DNA of 64,000 nucleotides from CAYRFF01 sp964436125. GTDB lineage: Bacteria > Bacteroidota > Bacteroidia > Chitinophagales > Saprospiraceae. Positions within the stretch are counted from its first letter, which is position 1, and every line of letters starts with the position of its first letter. The DNA is taken from contig CAYTBT010000011.1 in the NCBI GenBank assembly GCA_964436125.1, positions 22,952 through 86,951 of the forward strand. The letters are read 5' to 3'. This document shows, piece after piece, positions 51,926-59,795 of the stretch. The notes below the pieces were generated by a model that was given only the letters and a program-made list of their open reading frames with translations, made no database searches and was not told the origin of the DNA. The position numbers were made by a program, and so were the translations under genes.

Positions 51926-52249
51926 TACCCAAAACGTGCAATAGAAATATGACTGAATGAAGTTTCAGCATGCTGAAACCAATGGTCGTTAATCGACCAT
52001 TGATGAGGGAACCGAGGACTCCTGTCCGAGGCTATCAATAGCTTTACTACTAGCTGCTCTCAGGAGCTCGGTCTTTAGTCCGCCGTAGGAGGATCCTTCA
52101 TCGACTTGACATTCAGTCAACTCGGTCTCGGACAAGCCCCGTGGAATGCCGAGAATCGGCACGACCGTAGGTCGTATTCCACCGGGCAAGTGCTTGTCTT
52201 CTGTGGCTTTTGTGCTTATCTTCAATTTCTAATGCATGATTTGGGTAAT
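51924..52249. repeat. Structured intergenic element with 22-bp terminal inverted repeats (element B)
   Basis: Terminal copies at 51927-51948 and 52225-52246 match at 19 of 22 positions in inverted orientation, with AAT directly outside both (51924-51926, 52247-52249). Between them are many hairpins: an 18-bp perfect palindrome at 51962-51979; an 8-bp stem at 51981-52001 with a 5-base loop; GCTC-TCAG-GAGC near 52051-52062; and a three-way junction without unpaired junction bases at 52141-52182. In that junction GTGGAAT (52141-52147) pairs with 52176-52182 and encloses two stems (52148-52160, 52161-52175). The right 63 bp are shared with element A. It fills the whole space between the TonB-like gene and endonuclease I. 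No transposase is encoded. Confidence 0.75.
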
Positions 52250-52257
52250 AAAATTTC

Positions 52258-53367
52258 CTAGCGGATAATTAACTTCTGAGTAGGGAGTATCAGAGATTTG
52301 CCGGAAGGCGTCTTCTTATAACTGAATTGTAAGAAGTATATGCCTTTCGGCAAATTTTTCTGCGATATGTCCCAGCGATAATAATCCGTCGCAAATTCCA
52401 GGCTTTCCCTTGCTATTTCTTGTCCCATGAGGTTGAAAAAGCGCACCGTCCAGTAGCCTGCCTCCGGACTCTCGACCTGTACTTTTATCGCATTGCTCCT
52501 CATCGGATTTCCATAAAATACCAGATTGTACAAGCTATAATCGGCTTCATTTAAGCCCGTTACCTCACATATCTGTGTGAGTTGATCGCAATATAAGCGC
52601 GTTGCAAGCGTACAGTCGATGACAAATGGATTAACCTTCCCATCTTGGTATGCTGCAATCCGGAATGTCCTTATATATTCCATTGAATCAACCGGATCTT
52701 CTTGATGCCACTGACACAAGGTCTTCCGCTGTGAATCAAAATACATATTGTCTGCATCGTCCGCTTTCTGCCTGTACATCGTATAAAAATAAAACATCGC
52801 CCGTGCTATATTGCCTTTGAAAGCTTCCCTTGGCTCAAATAAATACTGCTTTGATTCACTGAAGGCATCTATGTTTTTCGTAGGTATATGGTCTAGTGAC
52901 TTTTCTTTATAAAACCAGACTTCCGTCTCTTCATCCCGGATCTCTCCAAATGGATAATTGCTCCGTGCGCTATTGACATTAATTTTAGCCGGAAATAAGT
53001 GATGCATATCTGACTTGGCATTGCCATAACGTGCGCCCTTGCTCCGTGGATACGTATGTTCAGTATTTAAACCACTTTTCCGTCCGTTGTGGTAAACGTA
53101 ACTTGTCGGGTCTCTATCGGGATCCATATAAACTCCGTGCTGTGTATATACGCAGAACAAACTGTCATGCATTCCATATATAACACGGAATAAAGTGTCT
53201 CTTGCTCTGTCGTAATCCAGAACATTGTCAGGTTTGTAGGCCTCAACCAGAGCATCGTATAGGGCGCCGCCTTCAAGCCCCGGTAAAACCGGACTTTGAT
53301 TGTACTGCGCTTGGGTAAATGGGATGAAAAACAGGCTTATAAATAAAATCGAACAATATTTGTACAT
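52258..53367 (-). CDS. Secreted endonuclease I with type A T9SS sorting domain
   Basis: A 369-residue exported nuclease. Signal peptide MYKYCSILFISLFFIPFTQA, then an EndA/NucM-type endonuclease I domain (~25-265) with GLNTEHTYPRSKGARYGNAKSDMHHLFPAKINVNSARSNYPFG, the beta-beta-alpha-metal motif with its catalytic His and Asn, and NIARAMFYFYTMYRQKADD. This enzyme cuts DNA and RNA without sequence preference. Residues ~285-369 are a T9SS type A tail (YSLYNLVFYGNPMRSNAIKV; VRFFNLMGQEIARES; GIYFLQFSYKKTPSGKS). It probably degrades extracellular DNA for phosphate or biofilm remodelling. Its stop lies 9 bases from element B. Confidence 0.93.
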   Translation of the reverse strand: MYKYCSILFISLFFIPFTQAQYNQSPVLPGLEGGALYDALVEAYKPDNVLDYDRARDTLFRVIYGMHDSLFCVYTQHGVYMDPDRDPTSYVYHNGRKSGLNTEHTYPRSKGARYGNAKSDMHHLFPAKINVNSARSNYPFGEIRDEETEVWFYKEKSLDHIPTKNIDAFSESKQYLFEPREAFKGNIARAMFYFYTMYRQKADDADNMYFDSQRKTLCQWHQEDPVDSMEYIRTFRIAAYQDGKVNPFVIDCTLATRLYCDQLTQICEVTGLNEADYSLYNLVFYGNPMRSNAIKVQVESPEAGYWTVRFFNLMGQEIARESLEFATDYYRWDISQKNLPKGIYFLQFSYKKTPSGKSLILPTQKLIIR

Positions 53368-53647
53368 GGGATTTTTAGAATATCTTATTTATGAAAACAT
53401 AAAGCTACGTAATATCTGAGAAAATTTACTTTCAATGCTCTTTTTTCTCGCCTATAATTGAATGCTTCGTCTTCTCTGATCTAATCGGAACCGGCTTATA
53501 TTCATCGCAATAATCGATACTTGTGACTAGATAAATGCAGAACTGCATATAGGGTTTGGCCTGCTGCAAGATCATCGATTTCCTATCGAGAATCCTGCTT
53601 TCTGTGGAAAGTGACTTTATGTCAGAAGAGAATTGTACTTTTACACC

Positions 53648-54784
53648 ATGTTTGAACTTATAAGTACGGGAAAACTTGGAATTGGGCTTTATCTAGGTGA
53701 AATAAAGGTCTTCTTGGCTGAGAAAATGCCGGAAGTGCTCATTGATAGCAATTATACGATTGCCGGTATATCTTTTTCAGTGCGTGTATTAAAAGGTTCC
53801 ATCAAAGAAATTTCCTCCGATGGCAGTTCACTTTATGTTGATGCAATTGTAGAACTTGTTTTATTTACCGATACAATCCTTCTTGAAAAAGAATTAAAAT
53901 CACAGGTAGAGGCAAGAGCCAAAGTAAGCTTCTCGCCCGCTGGCGAGATAGCGGTGGAACTTCTCGATATGGAAACAGAGATGGGGGAATTTCACATATT
54001 GGGCAGGCGAATAGATGTCCTGGAATTTTTAAAACCATTTTTACTACGACGTGCAGAAGCTAAAATGATAAAGTTGAATGACAAGCTTAATCGAGATCTC
54101 CAAGACATTAATGATAATCAGATAAAGGAACTACTTAGCAAGATGGGGCTTGCCTCAACTATGCCATCTGGTTTTCCCCCGATGAGTATAGAGATTATGG
54201 AGCCGATAATAATATCTATATACAGAGATACTCTGTGCATTTACATTGGTGATTTTAAACTTCAATCAGCGCGAGATTATCGGATTGCCGGAATGAAATT
54301 CAATGTCATGCCGGAAAGTGGAGTAGTATTGAAAAGCTCGGTATTATTGTCATGTACTGAAGAATTCTTACAATTTGTCCCGGAAGTAGGTCAAGGGGAA
54401 ATGCGGTATAGAATAGCTGGGTTTAAGGATTCTGAGGAAGGCGTGAAGCTTCATCTGAATGAAATATCCGGTGTAGTCGGCGATATTGATATCCAGGTAG
54501 CCTTAAGTCTTCATGAATCTCCACAAGGTGAATCGGCTTTGAAGGCATCTGTGAAAGATATGAAGCTACAGAACAGCTTTCTGAATATCTTGAATAAAAT
54601 AGGTCCTATACAGAGAAAGATTTATCACCAGATTGAAGGGGAAATAGCTGAAAAATTAAAAGTAATCCCATCTGTGCCACGAGGAATGTCAATTTCTATC
54701 CTGAGTCAATCGAGCAAAGAAAATATGGGAACAATAGAGCTGGGAATAGAACAAGAAAATGAGCTAAAATTATCGTTAAAATGA
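53648..54784 (+). CDS. Two-lobed TULIP/DUF4403-like protein, unknown function
   Basis: A 378-residue protein with no signal peptide, starting at the ATG on 53648 after a TACTTTTAC that may be a -7-like sequence. It is made of two similar halves, each a beta-rich stretch followed by an amphipathic helix: first LGIGLYLGEIKVFLAEKMPEVLIDSNYTIAGISFSVRVL with a helix LRRAEAKMIKLNDKLNRDL, second PIIISIYRDTLCIYIGDFKLQSARDYRIAGMKFNVM with a helix LNKIGPIQRKIYHQIEGEIAEKL. This repeat is reminiscent of lipid-binding TULIP folds and DUF4403. The assignment is a pattern judgement only. Its stop overlaps the start of the GGT-like gene by 4 bp, so the pair is coupled. Confidence 0.65.
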   Translation: MFELISTGKLGIGLYLGEIKVFLAEKMPEVLIDSNYTIAGISFSVRVLKGSIKEISSDGSSLYVDAIVELVLFTDTILLEKELKSQVEARAKVSFSPAGEIAVELLDMETEMGEFHILGRRIDVLEFLKPFLLRRAEAKMIKLNDKLNRDLQDINDNQIKELLSKMGLASTMPSGFPPMSIEIMEPIIISIYRDTLCIYIGDFKLQSARDYRIAGMKFNVMPESGVVLKSSVLLSCTEEFLQFVPEVGQGEMRYRIAGFKDSEEGVKLHLNEISGVVGDIDIQVALSLHESPQGESALKASVKDMKLQNSFLNILNKIGPIQRKIYHQIEGEIAEKLKVIPSVPRGMSISILSQSSKENMGTIELGIEQENELKLSLK

Positions 54785-56232
54785 AGGGAATTATAAGTTG
54801 TGGACATCCGGCAACTGCTAGGGCGGCAAATGCCGCTATGCTCTCAGGGGGAAATGCGTATGACGCAGCGATATGTGCCTTATTAGTTGCCTGCGTAGCT
54901 GAACCATGTATAGCTTCTCTGTCCTCAGGCATGCTGGGCGTATTTAAGACAACAGATTCTGCAGTGTGGGACATAAATGCATTTGCGCAAGCTCCTGCAA
55001 AGCGAAAAAGACATATAGAGAGTGAAATCATCGCATTTGATGTGGATTTCATAAATTCTATCGATAGGTATTATTATGGGCGCGGCACTATTGCTACGGC
55101 CGGGTATTTTCACGGAATTATCTATTTCTTGAACCATGCGCGCCTTCCGTTCAAGGAGCATATCGATATATGTGGCGAGCAGTTGAAGCATGGCGTGGCT
55201 CTCAGCGAATTTTCTGTAGAATATCTAAATTATTTGAAGCCCACTTTTAAATCAGATAGCCTTTATAAACTGTATTGCGATGCAGATAAGGAGGTTCTGA
55301 AGACTGGCACAGTGATAAGGAATACCGGATTTAATGACCTGCTATCAACAGTGAAAGACGAAGGCATTGATCTTGTTATCCGCGGTGATGTGCCGGAAGA
55401 AATTCATAAACTTATCGGTGATAAAGGACATCTTTCCAGAGGCGATCTTGTGAATTACAATTGCAAAATCCATCGTATTGAGCCATATCCTTACAATGAT
55501 AGCCAGGTATTTATTCATGATTTTCCTTCCTGGGGAAGTGAAATATGCAAATTCTTGCTAGGAATGGACTCTGGAAGCGTAGAGCGATCACTTTATGAGG
55601 CAATTGAGCAGATTGAAACACAGAATATTCTGGAGAAGTGGCAAGCCAAGCATCAATCGACTTCCGTCAAATTTAGTGGTACGGGACACTTGAGTATTGC
55701 GGATGAAAGGGGGAACATGCTTTCATTAACTTATTCACTGGGTGAAGGAAGTGGTTTTATGACGCCATATAGTGGCATTCACCTGAATAATATGCTGGGT
55801 GAGCCAGCCTTGTTTTCAGGAAAGGTCGATGAATGGCGCACCGGAGAACAATTAATAAGCATGATGAGTCCTTGCATAGTTGAGAATGGTAAAGCCACTA
55901 TTGGACTTGGAAGTGGTGGTTCAGAAAGGATTCCGCAAGTTGTTTATCAGATGATATATAAGTTGAGCAAATGTGCAGAAGAAAGCGATCTAAATATGCC
56001 TGCCTTGAAAACTATAGTCGAAGAAGCACGAGCTTTTTATAAAGATGGCGTACTGCATGTTGAACCTGGCTATCCCATATCCGATGAGCTTGATTTTATC
56101 GGTGAAATCAATGAATTTCAATCTAAAAGCCTCTTTTTCGGTGGAATCAATGCTGTGGCTACAGATAATTCTGCCGGTCTTATTGCTTATGCCGATGGGA
56201 GACGAGATGGCATTGCGATAGAAATAGGGTAG
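54781..56232 (+). CDS. Gamma-glutamyltransferase-like Ntn hydrolase
   Basis: A 483-residue protein of the gamma-glutamyltranspeptidase fold. Visible: ISCGHPATARAANAAMLSGGNAYDAAICALLVACVAEPCIASL (the family N-terminal helices), GRGTIATAGYFHGII, and around the autocatalytic site GTGHLSIADERGNMLSLTYSLGEGSGFMTPYSGIHLNNML. Typical enzymes have TTHxSVxD; here the first Thr, the likely nucleophile, is present but the second is Gly. It is shorter than usual (family ~550-580) and lacks a signal peptide, so the location should be cytoplasmic unless exported otherwise. The late GLGSGGSERIPQVV block fits the family. Coupled to the TULIP-like gene. Substrate unknown. Confidence 0.78.
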   Translation: MKGIISCGHPATARAANAAMLSGGNAYDAAICALLVACVAEPCIASLSSGMLGVFKTTDSAVWDINAFAQAPAKRKRHIESEIIAFDVDFINSIDRYYYGRGTIATAGYFHGIIYFLNHARLPFKEHIDICGEQLKHGVALSEFSVEYLNYLKPTFKSDSLYKLYCDADKEVLKTGTVIRNTGFNDLLSTVKDEGIDLVIRGDVPEEIHKLIGDKGHLSRGDLVNYNCKIHRIEPYPYNDSQVFIHDFPSWGSEICKFLLGMDSGSVERSLYEAIEQIETQNILEKWQAKHQSTSVKFSGTGHLSIADERGNMLSLTYSLGEGSGFMTPYSGIHLNNMLGEPALFSGKVDEWRTGEQLISMMSPCIVENGKATIGLGSGGSERIPQVVYQMIYKLSKCAEESDLNMPALKTIVEEARAFYKDGVLHVEPGYPISDELDFIGEINEFQSKSLFFGGINAVATDNSAGLIAYADGRRDGIAIEIG

Positions 56233-56279
56233 AATTTGGCTACATCTGCAGAGGCCTCAGTCGGTCGAGCTACTTGATG

Positions 56280-56305
56280 GAGAAGCAGCTAGATTCATGC
56301 TTCTC
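56280..56305. repeat. 8-bp-stem hairpin after the GGT-like gene
   Basis: GAGAAGCA at 56280-56287 pairs perfectly with TGCTTCTC at 56298-56305 around a 10-base loop. It lies 47 bases after the GGT-like stop and could be a terminator, although no T-run follows. The surrounding 56233-56516 region has odd composition and no supported gene. Confidence 0.45.
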
Positions 56306-56378
56306 AAGGGAGGCAGAATAATTTCAACAAAAAAATCATAAAAGGAAGCATTTTCTTTTATTGGATGTGGAAATTTTA

Positions 56379-56386
56379 TACTTTTG
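56379..56386 (+). promoter_or_regulatory. Possible -7 box for the transaldolase gene (TACTTTTG)
   Basis: A perfect TAnnTTTG match, 130 bases upstream of the ATG at 56517. TTG at 56361-56363 is 15 bases before it, slightly short for a -33 element. Confidence 0.35.
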
Positions 56387-56516
56387 CCATCGGTGAGAGT
56401 CATACGACCAGCTCCCTCTGAATTCCCCCAGGTCAGAGATGAAGCAAGGGTAGGAGGTCGTAGCGGTGCGATATGATTTCTCACCTTTTTTTATCCTTTA
56501 TTTTAAGCTTAGACCG

Positions 56517-57170
56517 ATGCGTTTTTTTCTAGACACTGCCAATATTGATCAGATTAAAGAAGCCCATGATCTCGGGCTTCTCGATGGCGTAACGACCAAT
56601 CCATCCCTGATGGCCAAGGAAGGGATAAGCGGTGAAGAGAATATCCGTTCTCATTATAAAAAGATTGCCGATGTCGTCAATGGCGATGTAAGCGTGGAGG
56701 TTATTCCCACGGATTATGAAGGGATGATTAAGGAAGGGAAGTCCCTTGCGAGAATTGCGGAGAATATTGTAGTTAAGATCCCCATGATTGAAGCTGGTGT
56801 AAAGGCAATGAAATACCTCGATGAAAACGGAATAAGGACCAATTGTACTCTCGTGTTTTCTGCCGGTCAAGCAATGCTCGCCGCAAAGGCCGGTGCGAGC
56901 TATGTGTCACCTTTTATCGGTCGCATTGATGATATAAGCTGGGATGGCTTGCAATTAATTCACGATATCGCTGAAATATATGCGATCCAGGGATTTGAGA
57001 CAGAAATACTTGCTGCTTCAATCCGCTCATCCAAACATATTGTCGATGCCGCTCGACTCGGTGCTGATGTCGTAACGGCTCCACTAGCTGCAATCAAAGG
57101 TCTTCTTAAACATCCATTGACCGACATCGGACTCGAGAAGTTTCTTCAAGATTACCGAAAAGGGAACTGA
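56517..57170 (+). CDS. Transaldolase/fructose-6-phosphate aldolase (short form)
   Basis: A 217-residue TIM-barrel class I aldolase. The start is placed at 56517 (MRFFLDTANIDQIKEAHDLGLLDGVTTNPSLMAKEG), standard for the family; 17 upstream codons are unsupported. The Schiff-base lysine lies in ENIVVKIPMIEAGV, and TNCTLVFSAGQAMLAAKAGASYVSPFIGRIDD and ILAASIRSSKHIVDAARLGADVVTAPL complete the barrel. Short members include E. coli FsaA (fructose-6-phosphate aldolase) and TalC-type transaldolases; the residue that separates them, Tyr or Phe near the active site, was not used here, so the reaction is left open. Pentose phosphate pathway is the likely setting. Confidence 0.92.
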   Translation: MRFFLDTANIDQIKEAHDLGLLDGVTTNPSLMAKEGISGEENIRSHYKKIADVVNGDVSVEVIPTDYEGMIKEGKSLARIAENIVVKIPMIEAGVKAMKYLDENGIRTNCTLVFSAGQAMLAAKAGASYVSPFIGRIDDISWDGLQLIHDIAEIYAIQGFETEILAASIRSSKHIVDAARLGADVVTAPLAAIKGLLKHPLTDIGLEKFLQDYRKGN

Positions 57171-57220
57171 TCCATAAATCCTTCCGGACTCAATTGTTAT
57201 TCCTGCTTCATTTCCTGTTC

Positions 57221-58087
57221 TCATAGAGATTCAATAAAGGATAAGCCATAGTCGATGAGATTGTCAACATCTCTTGTAGGGTCTTCGGTGAATTCCCCCG
57301 TTGCCCGATTGGCCAAGACGCTGTTTAAAGAGATGGCTTTATGACCGAGTAAGGAAGAAAGACCATAAATGGCATTGGTCTCCATTTCAAAATTTGTGAT
57401 GCGGTATTCCTCATGCCTGAATGTACTTAAATCAGCTAGAAAATCATCATATTTTGCTTGCAGACTTACAGAACGCCCCTGAGGTGCATAAAAGCCGGGA
57501 CAAGTGACGGTAATCCCTCTGAGTACAGCCGGATCTAGCTGCTTTATCAACTCTGAAGACGCTTGAGTAATGACTGGATTAATACTTGACCCAAAATGAT
57601 TTACAAAGTATTCCTTAAAGGGATTCTTAAAGGCCGTTTCCGGTTCGGTGTAAAGATAATAGTGCAATAAATTATCCAGTCCTATAGCATATTCCGATGC
57701 AATTATTGAGCCTAGTTTTATGTCTGCTTGCGCTGTGCCTGTTGTCCCCATTCTTACAAATGTGTATGCGTGAAAACTCTCCTGAACTTTGCCGGAATTC
57801 AATTCAAATCTCCGCAGAGCATCTAGTTCATTTATGACTATATCGATATTATCAGGACCTATTCCGGTCGAAATCACGCTTATTCTTTTGCCTTTATATC
57901 TACCGGTAACAGTATAGAATTCACGGTACCTGACCTGATGTTCAATAGTGTCAAATGCGTCGATTATGCGATCTACCCGCTTAGGATCACCTACGGTGAT
58001 AATCGTATCTGCAATTTGTTCCGGTTTCAGGTGAAGATGATAAACAGAGCCATCCTCGTTCAATATAAGCTCCGATGCCTTGGTCAT
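57221..58087 (-). CDS. Nucleoside phosphorylase, uridine-phosphorylase-like
   Basis: A 288-residue protein of the PNP/UDP phosphorylase family. Conserved blocks: TIITVGDPKRVDRI (phosphate site), VISTGIGPDNIDIVINEL, FVRMGTTGTAQADIKLGSII, and TNFEMETNAIYGLSSLLGHKAIS (ribose/base site). It cleaves a nucleoside with phosphate, probably uridine, for salvage. A lipoprotein gene lies 35 bp upstream on the same strand. Confidence 0.9.
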   Translation of the reverse strand: MTKASELILNEDGSVYHLHLKPEQIADTIITVGDPKRVDRIIDAFDTIEHQVRYREFYTVTGRYKGKRISVISTGIGPDNIDIVINELDALRRFELNSGKVQESFHAYTFVRMGTTGTAQADIKLGSIIASEYAIGLDNLLHYYLYTEPETAFKNPFKEYFVNHFGSSINPVITQASSELIKQLDPAVLRGITVTCPGFYAPQGRSVSLQAKYDDFLADLSTFRHEEYRITNFEMETNAIYGLSSLLGHKAISLNSVLANRATGEFTEDPTRDVDNLIDYGLSFIESL

Positions 58088-58122
58088 AATGATGTTTATT
58101 TACTTAGCTGATGATTTAATAC

Positions 58123-58665
58123 TTAAGGTGGACAAGAAAGAAATAAGGTGTCAGTCTTCACGTGATTGCTTTCATGTCCCGCACGATCCACGATATACAA
58201 CTCAAATACCACCGTATCGATACGCTTAAAACCCTCTTGCCAGTTGCTTAGACCTGTCGTGCCATTGGCATATATGCATCGCGTTGCTTGATAATGGATA
58301 GTGGCAACACCTTCTACACCATTTCCCGAGCCTTCTTCAGGGAGCATAGGCATGACAAATGGTTCAGGCAAGGCATTGGGCTGGCGTAGGTCCTTGAGAA
58401 AAACATTGGGGGTCTGGTCGCTGCCGATGTCGCCGTCACCATCCGTAAATTTAAAGCGAAAAGTTGTCATTGATTCCTGCTGTACGGTATCCTTCTCAAA
58501 TCCAATGAACTCAAGCTGTGGCGTATCGGTAAACTGAGGAGCCTCAACACATGAAAAACTCATACTTGACAGAAAACATATACAGACTATACCCAATCGC
58601 TTTATAGTAGATTTCTGCCGAGTCTTTATCTTCTTCTGCCTATTTTTCATGAGCCTTCTTGCCAT
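58123..58665 (-). CDS. Lipoprotein of unknown function
   Basis: A 180-residue protein. A very basic N-terminus (MARRLMKNRQKKIKTRQKS) precedes a hydrophobic segment with lipobox MSFSC at about residue 39; an inner ATG at 58650 would give a shorter but similar signal. The mature part reads FTDTPQLEFIGFEKDTVQQESMTTFRFKFTDGDGDIGSD, where TDGDGDIG resembles a calcium-binding Asp-rich loop, then DTVVFELYIVDRAGHESNHVKTDTLFL, a typical immunoglobulin-like end strand. Such proteins are common in Bacteroidota without a known role. It is upstream of the nucleoside phosphorylase gene by 35 bp. Confidence 0.75.
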   Translation of the reverse strand: MARRLMKNRQKKIKTRQKSTIKRLGIVCICFLSSMSFSCVEAPQFTDTPQLEFIGFEKDTVQQESMTTFRFKFTDGDGDIGSDQTPNVFLKDLRQPNALPEPFVMPMLPEEGSGNGVEGVATIHYQATRCIYANGTTGLSNWQEGFKRIDTVVFELYIVDRAGHESNHVKTDTLFLSCPP

Positions 58666-58886
58666 TTAATTTCCTTCAATGGTAAAGATATTAAAGTCCT
58701 TGATTATCCGTAGAAATTTTAGGTGCTATATGAAACTGCCTTGAACATTATTCTGAGCAGTAGCAGCTATGAATGCTTGCCCGGAACGACATTTGCGAAA
58801 GCTAAAATTCTTTAATATTGCTTCTTGAAGACATCGTCGCCTTATATTTATATAGGAACTTGCCCTGGAGCATTGGTACGGATATA

Positions 58887-59066
58887 TCATTCCGTTTTCT
58901 TGGCTTTTAAGAGCTTGTAAAGATTTGAGATGAAGAGGCAGAGACCTATTCCGAAGAAAATGCCGGTCCCGAAGTAATGTCCCAGGTTGTCAATGTCGAG
59001 ACTGAAGCCAAATAGGCCGGCACCCATGAGTACAATGCCTATAAGAAGTTTTACTGTATTGTTCAT
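58887..59066 (-). CDS. Small two-span membrane protein, 59 residues
   Basis: A short gene with ATG at 59066 and TGA at 58887. The product starts MNNTVKLLIGIVLMGAGLFG, has a linker FSLDIDNLGHYFGTG, a second hydrophobic stretch (IFFGIGLCLFISNLY) and a basic tail (KLLKAKKTE). Two glycine-rich transmembrane helices are predicted. It sits alone between the lipoprotein and the CYTH gene. Function unknown; the membrane pattern and standard start support it as real. Confidence 0.65.
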   Translation of the reverse strand: MNNTVKLLIGIVLMGAGLFGFSLDIDNLGHYFGTGIFFGIGLCLFISNLYKLLKAKKTE

Positions 59067-59162
59067 AAATATTTATTGGATGATAAATTGCCTTATTTTA
59101 TTGGTGTTCAAGATATGGATTGTAGGATGAATATACAAGAAAACAAGTGTGCTATCTTTTCT

Positions 59163-59684
59163 TTAGGCATCCCTATGAAGGAGAAGATCACTATAGGATT
59201 CCTTTATCAGTGCTCCCTCCGTCAAGTCGAAGTACTCGAAGTATTTATCACATTGCTCCTGTAATTCTTGTACAGTATGGCTGTTGTCAAAATCCTGCGC
59301 CTCGACTTCAATGAAGGTTCCCAGGTTTTTCACATCATCAAAATGGAATTTTACATTGTCTATAAAATAAATTTTCCGATACTTATCAACGACAACTTTT
59401 ACCCCTAGCTGCTTAGTTAAAATCTTTTTCAAAGCAGCATTATTTTCATGACGATATAAAATAACCTGCGATTCTTTGGCTTGGGCAGTATCCGCTCTAT
59501 CGTAGTTTATGAGCGCATTCTCAATCGTTCCCTCTCTCAATTTTAACCTGCCTTGCCTTGCGTGAAAGTAAGTATCAATCTGGTGATCAAGCCCCTTATA
59601 TCTTGGATTTAGCTTCCGCAAATGTCCTTCATAATCCTCCAATTGCCGGACACGTGCCTTAAATTCAATGTTTTTAATGTTCAT
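59163..59684 (-). CDS. CYTH-domain protein (class IV adenylate cyclase/triphosphatase-like)
   Basis: A 173-residue CYTH (triphosphate tunnel) protein. It begins MNIKNIEFKARVRQLEDYEGHL, where IEFKAR is the family's E-x-(E/F)-x-K type start, then IDTYFHARQGRLKLREG, YDRADTAQAKESQVILYRHE, VVVDKYRKIYFID, VKFHFDDVKNLGTFIEVEAQDFD. Charged strands like these line the tunnel and bind triphosphate with metal ions. Members include adenylate cyclases, thiamine triphosphatases and polyphosphatases; the exact substrate is unknown. No operon partners. Confidence 0.85.
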   Translation of the reverse strand: MNIKNIEFKARVRQLEDYEGHLRKLNPRYKGLDHQIDTYFHARQGRLKLREGTIENALINYDRADTAQAKESQVILYRHENNAALKKILTKQLGVKVVVDKYRKIYFIDNVKFHFDDVKNLGTFIEVEAQDFDNSHTVQELQEQCDKYFEYFDLTEGALIKESYSDLLLHRDA

Positions 59685-59795
59685 GTTGCAATATTAAGGA
59701 TAAATATCTTGCTTTTCTACTTCATAGTCAATTGCGAGCTTCAAAAGAAAATAAGCCTGTGATTCTTCTCTACTTTACTTTATCATTCAACTACC

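Noticed and set aside
51989..52225. 78-codon minus-strand frame inside element B
   Set aside because: It is produced by the stem-loop sequence; its Gly/Pro-rich product reflects hairpins, not a protein family.
56257..56484. 75-codon minus-strand frame before the transaldolase gene
   Set aside because: No family pattern, unusual residue composition, and it covers a probable promoter and hairpin.
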